DNA of 19,512 nt, taken from the NCBI GenBank assembly GCA_041623895.1, contig JBFJVZ010000097.1:1-19512 (forward strand), in the 5' to 3' direction. Numbering within the stretch: the stretch's first letter is position 1; the number at the start of each line of letters is the position of its first letter. Below are positions 13,969 to 19,512 of this stretch, piece after piece. The position numbers were made by a program, and so were the translations under genes. Under the pieces are notes generated by a model. The model ran no database searches and was not told where the DNA came from. It worked only from the letters and a program-made list of their open reading frames with translations. This DNA comes from JBFJVZ01 sp041623895 (GTDB lineage Bacteria; Planctomycetota; Planctomycetia; Pirellulales; Pirellulaceae).

Positions 13969-15189
13969 TCAACCACTCTCCGGCGACTGGATGCCGGTAA
14001 TGGTCGATTCAATTTCGCCGCGATGCAGTTTTGTTTTTACGGTGTCACCGATCGCGACTTCATCCGTCGACTGGATCGCGTTTCCGTTCTTATCCATGGT
14101 AACGCTATAACCGCGTGTCAAAACGTCCAGGGGCGAAAGCGCCGACAATGATGCGGCTAGAGTTGCGACCTGCGCCTTTGAGATTTGGATGCGTGAGCCG
14201 ATTGCGCGGTTGGCGCGCGCATCCAGTTCATCCAGGCGTCGCGAACGAATATGCAAGATCTCCAGCGGCTTGCGAATGATCGGACGTTCGCTGATCGAAT
14301 GAAGACGTAATCGTCGGTTCGCGATCAGGCCTCGCACCGATCGGTTCAGCCGATTACCTAACTGAAGCATCGCGGCGGAGAGTGTTTCCTGATCGGGAAT
14401 CACCCTGGTCGCCGCATCCGTCGGCGTTAGCGCTCTGACGTCCGCCGCAAGGTCACAGAGCGTGACGTCGACTTCGTGTCCAACTGCCGACACGGTCGGG
14501 ATTTTCGACGCAGCAATCGCCCGCACAACGCGTTCTTCGTTAAAGCACCAAAGATCTTCCAGGCTGCCGCCACCGCGCGATAGGACGAGCACATCAACCG
14601 CCGGAATCATTCGATTGGCAATTCGCAATGCCCGCACGATGGTCGCTGCCGCTGCATCACCTTGTACCTGTGCCGGAATCACGAGGATCTCGGCGCCTCG
14701 CCAACGATTGGATGCTGCCTTCAAAAAATCGCGGACTGCCGCGCCGCTGGGGCTGGTGATGATGCCAATTCTCCGCGGGACCTTGGGTAACGGCCGCTTG
14801 CGGTCGGCGGCAAACAAACCTTCGGCATCCAGTTTGGTTTGCAGCTTCAAGAAAGCTTGTTGCAGTGCACCGACACCCTGCGGCTCGGCCTTGCGAACGA
14901 CCAACTGATAAGAGCCGCGTGCTGCGTACACCTCCAACTCGCCAAAACACAATACCGCTTGCCCGTCCTTGAGCTCGAAACGCATGTACTGCGCCGTGCT
15001 ACGCCAGATCACGCAACGAATTTGAGCCCGATCATCCTTCAAGGTGAAGTACAGATGTCCGCTTCGCGGCTTCGCCAAATCAGAGATCTCGCCGCTCACC
15101 CAGACGGGAGGAAACGTCTCTTCGACGATCATCTTGATATGTTCGGTCAGTTCCCCAACCGAAATCGCATGCACAGGTTCTTGGTTCAC
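13969..15189 (-). CDS. xseA: Exodeoxyribonuclease VII large subunit
   Basis: Catalytic subunit of exonuclease VII, which degrades single-stranded DNA into oligonucleotides in repair. The N-terminal OB fold (about 5-100) contains VWVSGEISDLAKPRSGHLYFTLKD-type sequence, split here as VSGEISDLAKP and GHLYFTLKD. The catalytic domain has RRIGIITSPSGAAVRDF (139-155), LVLSRGGGSLEDLWCFNEE (201-219) and SAVGHEVDVTLCDLAADVRA (234-253). At 406 residues it is shorter than the E. coli protein (456), the loss being in the C-terminal coiled coil. The start is a GTG at 15189; an in-frame TGA two codons upstream leaves no longer option except a shorter GTG at Val6. No Shine-Dalgarno sequence is visible. No xseB lies next to it, although the two are often adjacent in other bacteria. 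Confidence 0.93.
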   Translation of the reverse strand: MNQEPVHAISVGELTEHIKMIVEETFPPVWVSGEISDLAKPRSGHLYFTLKDDRAQIRCVIWRSTAQYMRFELKDGQAVLCFGELEVYAARGSYQLVVRKAEPQGVGALQQAFLKLQTKLDAEGLFAADRKRPLPKVPRRIGIITSPSGAAVRDFLKAASNRWRGAEILVIPAQVQGDAAAATIVRALRIANRMIPAVDVLVLSRGGGSLEDLWCFNEERVVRAIAASKIPTVSAVGHEVDVTLCDLAADVRALTPTDAATRVIPDQETLSAAMLQLGNRLNRSVRGLIANRRLRLHSISERPIIRKPLEILHIRSRRLDELDARANRAIGSRIQISKAQVATLAASLSALSPLDVLTRGYSVTMDKNGNAIQSTDEVAIGDTVKTKLHRGEIESTITGIQSPESG

Positions 15190-15228
15190 GATTCACAGTC
15201 ACAATCGCTTACGGACGTTGAGAACGCG

Positions 15229-15255
15229 CCGATTCGTGCTGTCCGATTCGTGCTG
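15229..15255. repeat. Tandem duplication of a 14-base unit upstream of xseA
   Basis: CCGATTCGTGCTG occurs twice (15229-15241 and 15243-15255) with a period of 14 bases. It fills part of the 77-base gap between the peroxidase stop and the xseA start. It could be replication slippage or a pair of binding sites 1.3 helical turns apart. Confidence 0.65.
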
Positions 15256-15266
15256 GAGGATAATGA

Positions 15267-16790
15267 TCATGGGACCTTTGTCAAAGTAGCTTTCTTTGAC
15301 TGGACTTCTTCGCCGCGCTTGATTTTGATCGTGACCTCGTCGCCCGCCGCGAATTTTGACATCGCGTTGCGAATTTCGTCAAAGCTACCTAAGTCGGTGT
15401 CATTGACGCCAATCACGATATCACCTGGTTGAAAACCCGCAGATTCCGCCGCACTACCGTCAACCACAACTTTGACTCGGCAAATGGACGTGTCCTGTCC
15501 GTCAAATGTCAGTCCCAAGAACCCCTTTTCTTTCTTCTTGGGAGCATCGGCCGGCAGCCGCCCCGTTTCCACTTTCGGGAAGGATCCGGTGAGCCCTTCT
15601 TTCATGAACGTTACCAAGTCTGCCTTATCCTGATCGGACAGCTTCAGTGGTTTCATTTTGTCGCTTAACCAAGGATTCTTATGTCCTCCTTTGGCGTACC
15701 ATTCGACCACCTCCTCAAGCGTTTTTTGGCTGCCGTCATGCATATAAGGAGCGGAAAAGGCAATGTTACGCAAGGTTGGCGTCTTAAAACCGCCTTTGTC
15801 TTTCTCGTCTTTGGTAATCTCAAACCTGCCCAAATCAGGCTTTTCAGCCTCCATGCCAACGCCCAGGTTGTGATATTGCTCATCGGTAAAGTTCGCACCG
15901 GCATGGCAGGTGGCACAGTTCGCTGTACCAGCAAACAACTTCATTCCACGCAACGCCGACTCACTCATGGGGTTAGCTTCGGCAATCTTTTTCAAGTCCT
16001 CGTACTGCTCTTTCAGTTCCGGCTCTTCGTCCAAGTCTTCCAGTAAATCGGCAAAGGTTTTCTCGAAGGCAGCAACGGGAGCGTGATAGTCATATGGCGT
16101 GGGCCCCGTTACGATCGCCCGCTCGAAGGCCGCGATTGCTTTGCCAACATTTTCGATCGTCACGCCATCATCGAAGATGACGTCAAATTGTTTGGCGTAT
16201 CCGGGAATCGCGGCCACATCAGCCACGCACTTCTCATGCGTATTGCCCATTTCGATGGGGTTGGCGATTGGACCAACCGCCTGAGCCTCCAATGACTCGG
16301 CACGTCCATCCCAAAATTGTTGTTTGCTGAACAAGCGGTTGTAGGAAACAGGTGAATTTCGGCCTCCTTCCTGACCGCCAACACCAACGCCGAATTGCGT
16401 ATGAGCACCGTAACCCTGTTTGGGATCATGGCAAGACGCGCAGGAAATGGTGTTGTCAGAGGAGAGTCGCGTGTCGAAATACAGTTGTCGTCCCAGCTCA
16501 ATTCTTGCCCGAGTCAAGGGGTTATCATCGGGGACGAACGCATTTGCCGCCGCCGCGTCCAAACCTTTGGCAATCGAGTATTCCAGCGGCATATGATGTT
16601 CCGGAACCGTCAGCCATGCCTCGATTTCCTTGATCTTCAATGGTCCTGACCCGGCAATTCCGGCTAGCAAATCGTTGTCTCCGCCCAGCACAAGCTGGCC
16701 ATCATGATTGGCCTCATCGGCAAAGCAGAGACTACAACAAAAGACGGCCATCACTGCCAGATTCGTAAACTGAAATGTCGTTCGGAGCAT
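15267..16790 (-). CDS. Secreted di-heme cytochrome c peroxidase with C-terminal PDZ domain
   Basis: 507 residues. The signal peptide MLRTTFQFTNLAVMAVFCCS plus a few residues targets the periplasm. The MauG/CcpA-type di-heme domain (about 85-400) has two heme sites, C117-ASC-H121 and C292-ATC-H296, the spacing typical of bacterial cytochrome c peroxidases, and APYMHDGS (347-354), whose Met350 would be the distal ligand of one heme. RNSPVSYN and QQFWDGRAE are further family motifs. Such enzymes reduce hydrogen peroxide with electrons from small cytochromes or oxidise other substrates. Residues 423-507 form a PDZ domain (GFLGLTFDGQD, then AGFQPGDIVIGVND), not part of the usual family; it may tether the enzyme to a partner protein. 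A TATAAT box lies 42 bases upstream. It is followed by xseA on the same strand. Confidence 0.92.
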   Translation of the reverse strand: MLRTTFQFTNLAVMAVFCCSLCFADEANHDGQLVLGGDNDLLAGIAGSGPLKIKEIEAWLTVPEHHMPLEYSIAKGLDAAAANAFVPDDNPLTRARIELGRQLYFDTRLSSDNTISCASCHDPKQGYGAHTQFGVGVGGQEGGRNSPVSYNRLFSKQQFWDGRAESLEAQAVGPIANPIEMGNTHEKCVADVAAIPGYAKQFDVIFDDGVTIENVGKAIAAFERAIVTGPTPYDYHAPVAAFEKTFADLLEDLDEEPELKEQYEDLKKIAEANPMSESALRGMKLFAGTANCATCHAGANFTDEQYHNLGVGMEAEKPDLGRFEITKDEKDKGGFKTPTLRNIAFSAPYMHDGSQKTLEEVVEWYAKGGHKNPWLSDKMKPLKLSDQDKADLVTFMKEGLTGSFPKVETGRLPADAPKKKEKGFLGLTFDGQDTSICRVKVVVDGSAAESAGFQPGDIVIGVNDTDLGSFDEIRNAMSKFAAGDEVTIKIKRGEEVQSKKATLTKVP

Positions 16791-16831
16791 GCTGGGACTC
16801 GTTAAAGGGGACGTTCGGGAAACGCAGCGAG

Positions 16832-16837
16832 ATTATA
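16832..16837 (-). promoter_or_regulatory. Candidate -10 box of the peroxidase gene
   Basis: The reverse strand reads GGTATAATC, a perfect TATAAT 42 bases before the peroxidase ATG. No matching -35 hexamer lies 16-18 bases upstream (the region reads TCTCTT), so it would need an activator or another sigma factor. It sits between mutY and the peroxidase gene, making a separate transcript likely. Confidence 0.35.
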
Positions 16838-16861
16838 CCGAATCAAACACCGCAAGAGAGC

Positions 16862-18034
16862 TTATCGAGACAGCCTGGGTTGGCTTTCAGGGCTGATCAA
16901 TTCCGCGATTTTTCGGCCGGTCACGCTCATCGGAAGCGTCTGCATTCGCTGAGCACTGACAAAATGCCACGGGTCTGGAAGATTTCGCGGCAGATCACAT
17001 GTGGCATAGTGGACGTGCAAGGAAATCCGATACTTGGTAACCGCATGCTTGATGGTTTTCAGCCGTGATCCCACCGTTGTCGCTGCGCCAAGCTGACGTG
17101 ATAGCCACTGGGCCGCCGCCGCCGCCGAATCATGACCGTCTTCGAGGGGGCGTGGAAAATCCCAAAGTCCCGCCCAGCGTCCTCCATCGGGTAACGGCCG
17201 CATCAAAAACCGTTCCGCCGTCTGATCAGCGATTACCAGCGCGAACTCCGTCCGATTCTCGTAGACGATTTTTGTCAACTTGCCTGGAATCTGATCTTCC
17301 AGGCCGTCACGATGAGCACGGCAGCTGCGGCGCACGGGACATTCATGACACTTCGGTTCACGCGGCAGACAGATCAACGCCCCCAACTCCATCGCGGCTT
17401 GATTGAAATCGCCCGCACCGTCGCGTGGCAACATCGACTCAGCGATTCGCCAAAGCAGTTTTGTGGGCCGCGTTTCCGCAGGCGGCTCGCGTAAAGCTAC
17501 CCAGCGGCTGAAGACTCTTTGAGTGTTACCCTCCAAAACCGGCAAACGCTGTCCTTGGGCAATCGAAAGAATCGCGCCGGCGGTGTAACGTCCAATTCCC
17601 GGCAGTGCCAGCACCTCGTCAAAGCTTTCAGGAAAGACACCGTCGTGCTGCTGAACAATTTTTTTGGCCGCGGCGTGAAGCGAGCGGGCGCGGCGATAGT
17701 AACCGAGCCCTTCCCAATGTTTCAGCAGTTCTTCTTCGCTTGCTGCCGCTAGATCCCCGATCGCGGGAAACCGTCTGAGGAAGCGATCATAGTAGGGAAC
17801 CACCGTGGCAACCTGGGTCTGCTGCAACATGATTTCGCTGACCCAAATGTGATAAGAAGCCGGGTCCGATCGCCACGGCAATGCACGAGCGTTGTTGCTA
17901 AACCAGTCAAGCAAACGGATTCGCAAGCGGCGGCGCCACGATGCGTCTCGCCAGACGGCGTCGTGTGGGAGCGAATCCGCGACGTCTTCAGCAACGCGCG
18001 ATCTAGCTTTGCTGTTCTTTGTGCTGTCGCTCAA
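16862..18034 (-). CDS. mutY: A/G-specific adenine glycosylase
   Basis: Base-excision-repair glycosylase that removes adenine mispaired with 8-oxoguanine. The HhH-GPD domain (about 35-210) has Glu67 in WVSEIMLQQTQV, the catalytic glutamate, and the helix-hairpin-helix LPGIGRYTAGA (144-154). The position of the conserved catalytic Asp (VLDGNV in relatives) reads Glu168 in PVLEGNTQRV. The iron-sulphur cluster ligands are complete: Cys222, Cys229, Cys232 and Cys238 with C-x6-C-x2-C-x5-C spacing. The C-terminal Nudix-like domain (about 255-380) that reads 8-oxoguanine contains GGRWAGLWDFPRP. The start is a TTG at 18034 overlapping the upstream stop as TTGA; no ATG or GTG is available before the catalytic domain, so the TTG is probably right. 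Translation would depend on coupling to the upstream gene. Confidence 0.93.
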   Translation of the reverse strand: MSDSTKNSKARSRVAEDVADSLPHDAVWRDASWRRRLRIRLLDWFSNNARALPWRSDPASYHIWVSEIMLQQTQVATVVPYYDRFLRRFPAIGDLAAASEEELLKHWEGLGYYRRARSLHAAAKKIVQQHDGVFPESFDEVLALPGIGRYTAGAILSIAQGQRLPVLEGNTQRVFSRWVALREPPAETRPTKLLWRIAESMLPRDGAGDFNQAAMELGALICLPREPKCHECPVRRSCRAHRDGLEDQIPGKLTKIVYENRTEFALVIADQTAERFLMRPLPDGGRWAGLWDFPRPLEDGHDSAAAAAQWLSRQLGAATTVGSRLKTIKHAVTKYRISLHVHYATCDLPRNLPDPWHFVSAQRMQTLPMSVTGRKIAELISPESQPRLSR

Positions 18035-19212
18035 TGATTTACGTATTTGCCAAGTTTCACTTCGACTGCACCCCGTTCGCCGCGGCGTACGAATTTGATC
18101 TTGATCTTGTCACCGGGCAAATGCTGTTTGATGACTGCTTGCAGGTCCGCAAACTGATTGACGACCGCATCGTCGATCCCAATGATCACATCGTCTGCAA
18201 GTAAACCGGCTTGATAAGCAGCGCTGTCTTTGTAAACGCTGCGGATTCTGCACTCCGCCAAAACTGTCGAGTCGCAAGTCACACCTAGAAAACCACCTTT
18301 GCGGTCGGAAATCGCCAGTCCCGGCAATTGGTCTTTTAGACGCTGGATCCGTTCATCTTTGACCTCCGTGCCCATCAAATTCAGCGATTCGCGGAGCGGC
18401 AACTTGGCGATTGCGTCAACCAAATCCGGCTGCAATCGAATGTAACGAATCTCCAGTGAATCGAATTGCTTGATTGTCTTGAGTGGTTCGAGTGCGGCGA
18501 TATCCAGTTTGCCGTCCACCAGCGCGATGATCGCAATGTTGGGCAGGCCAGCCACCGACTTGATCACATCCGTACGAATCGCTTCCCCATTGATGCTGGC
18601 GTGCCGAATGTCGCGCAGCCAACGCAACCAGCCAAGCGCTTCTGTGTCACCCGACCAATCCTTGCCGATCCGAACCATCAAGACTTGACTCGTTAAGGCA
18701 CCGATCGCAAAGTGGTCGACGCCGACAAAAACACCTGCCGTAGCAAGTGCCTTAAGTGCTTGGGACTCACGAACACGCCAGATCTGAGCGATGGTCGCCT
18801 GCGCTCGCGCTCTGCGGCTGCCCGTTCCCGATTCAACCAGCTCGTTCAAGGCACCCCACGCTCCGGAATCATCGTGCGGCGGTTGCTCCAGTGCGATCTT
18901 GCCAAGCACGACGATCGCTCGCTCCGTTGCTTCTAAATCACCTGATGCAATCGATTGCTGCAGGATCGGTACGGCTGCCGCACCCGCTTCGGACAGCCGA
19001 CGTGTGGCCACCTCGCGGCGATAATATTGATCGTGACCAAGTTGGCCGACCCAGAATTCAAGTGGTCTGTCTTTGGGTGGAATGCGTTTCGGTACGGTTT
19101 CCGTCTGGCCTGATTCCAGAGGTGGCTGTCCTGCAGATTCGCTGGCTATCAAGCAAATGCAGCAGGTGATTCCGGGCAAAACGAACCGGATGAGCGTCTG
19201 GAAAATCGACAT
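18031..19212 (-). CDS. Exported HEAT/LRR-like protein with C-terminal PDZ domain
   Basis: About 393 residues from the ATG at 19212, which starts a signal-like segment MSIFQTLIRFVLPGITCCIC; a TTG at 19233 is the alternative. An AGGA stands ten bases before the ATG. Residues 60-140 look like HEAT-type helices (RREVATRRLSEAGAAAVPIL); 215-300 resemble degenerate leucine-rich repeats (LDIAALEPLKTIKQFDSLEI); 307-393 form a PDZ domain (GFLGVTCDSTV, then AGLLADDVIIGIDDAVV). All three modules are protein-binding, so an extracytoplasmic scaffold or adaptor is likely, with no catalytic site visible. The PDZ domain is related to that of the peroxidase encoded two genes further on. Its stop overlaps the mutY start by four bases, so the two are surely co-transcribed, although no functional link to DNA repair is evident. 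Confidence 0.82.
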   Translation of the reverse strand: MSIFQTLIRFVLPGITCCICLIASESAGQPPLESGQTETVPKRIPPKDRPLEFWVGQLGHDQYYRREVATRRLSEAGAAAVPILQQSIASGDLEATERAIVVLGKIALEQPPHDDSGAWGALNELVESGTGSRRARAQATIAQIWRVRESQALKALATAGVFVGVDHFAIGALTSQVLMVRIGKDWSGDTEALGWLRWLRDIRHASINGEAIRTDVIKSVAGLPNIAIIALVDGKLDIAALEPLKTIKQFDSLEIRYIRLQPDLVDAIAKLPLRESLNLMGTEVKDERIQRLKDQLPGLAISDRKGGFLGVTCDSTVLAECRIRSVYKDSAAYQAGLLADDVIIGIDDAVVNQFADLQAVIKQHLPGDKIKIKFVRRGERGAVEVKLGKYVNH

Positions 19213-19512
19213 GAAACGACGTCCTGTTACCAATCCACCTCAAAAAGCGAACAACCAGCGCTTGCCAAACATCGTGCATCCGCAGTCTCCGTTAACAACA
19301 CCATCGGCTAACCAAGTGTCGGCGACAACTGAATGTACGGATGTATACTTTTTGGTCAAGTGAATTTGCACTCCCATTGACGACTTACCCGGCAATTGGG
19401 GACTTCGGCAGAAAGCCTCGCTGGGAAGGAATACATTGAGGCGGTGCCCAACGTGTTCTTGCTGGAAAAATTCGCTGTGAACGAAAAGCTGACGGATAGC
19501 ATAGGAACAACT
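19213..19512. other. Right-end intergenic stretch, no supported gene
   Basis: The 300 bases upstream of the HEAT/PDZ gene up to the window edge. They must hold the promoter of the HEAT/PDZ-mutY pair, but I see no convincing -35/-10 pair; a TATACA on the reverse strand near 19342-19347 lacks a properly spaced -35. No RNA gene, terminator or reading frame with protein-like composition stands out. Confidence 0.45.

Noticed and set aside
19073..19363. Forward frame at the right end
   Set aside because: Most of it is antisense to the HEAT/PDZ gene; the remainder is Asn/Pro/Thr-rich with no ribosome-binding site.

Overview
The window looks like chromosomal DNA from a planctomycete, most likely of the Pirellulaceae (Rhodopirellula-like). 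That assignment is inference, not a database result. It rests on a cytochrome c peroxidase fused to a PDZ domain, a secreted HEAT/PDZ protein, a four-helix-bundle (23S rRNA intervening-sequence-type) gene next to TACTCG hexamer repeats, long Ser/Ala-rich N-terminal extensions on metabolic enzymes, and a group II intron relic. There are no tRNA, rRNA or CRISPR signals.

Left part (1 to about 3250), accessory: three small forward-strand genes of unknown function, the last with C-terminal membrane helices; then a reverse-strand group II intron relic (about 1660-2324). The relic keeps the 5' intron domains and the domain 5/6 structure but has lost the whole reverse transcriptase ORF. After it come a small predicted lipoprotein, a mostly empty stretch with TACTCG repeats, and a four-helix-bundle gene broken by a one-base frameshift.

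Middle (about 3300-13970), reverse strand: a lipid-catabolism block. Transcription order is fatty acyl-CoA ligase, thiolase, bifunctional enoyl-CoA hydratase/3-hydroxyacyl-CoA dehydrogenase, acyl-CoA dehydrogenase, patatin-like phospholipase, then a secreted M28 metallopeptidase. The first three genes overlap or abut and reuse the same AGGAGTCA ribosome-binding sequence embedded in the preceding gene's 3' end. Ligase, dehydrogenase, hydratase/HAD and thiolase together make a complete beta-oxidation cycle, and the patatin could release the fatty acids. The 437-base gap upstream holds a perfect TGTGA-N6-TCACA Crp/Fnr-type palindrome, a plausible sigma-70 promoter inside a large dyad, a possible 34-codon leader ORF and three small hairpins. 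This would fit catabolite-type or redox control of fatty-acid degradation.

Right part (13969-19212), reverse strand: xseA (exonuclease VII large subunit, no adjacent xseB), a secreted di-heme cytochrome c peroxidase with a C-terminal PDZ domain, mutY (TTG start; Glu where the catalytic Asp is expected), and a secreted HEAT/LRR-like/PDZ protein whose stop codon overlaps the mutY start. The peroxidase and the HEAT protein carry related C-terminal PDZ domains, one on each side of mutY. The last 300 bases show no gene.

The items most worth following up are the fad-operon control region, the RT-less group II intron and the MutY active-site change. I did not find a clearly new multi-gene defence or mobile system.
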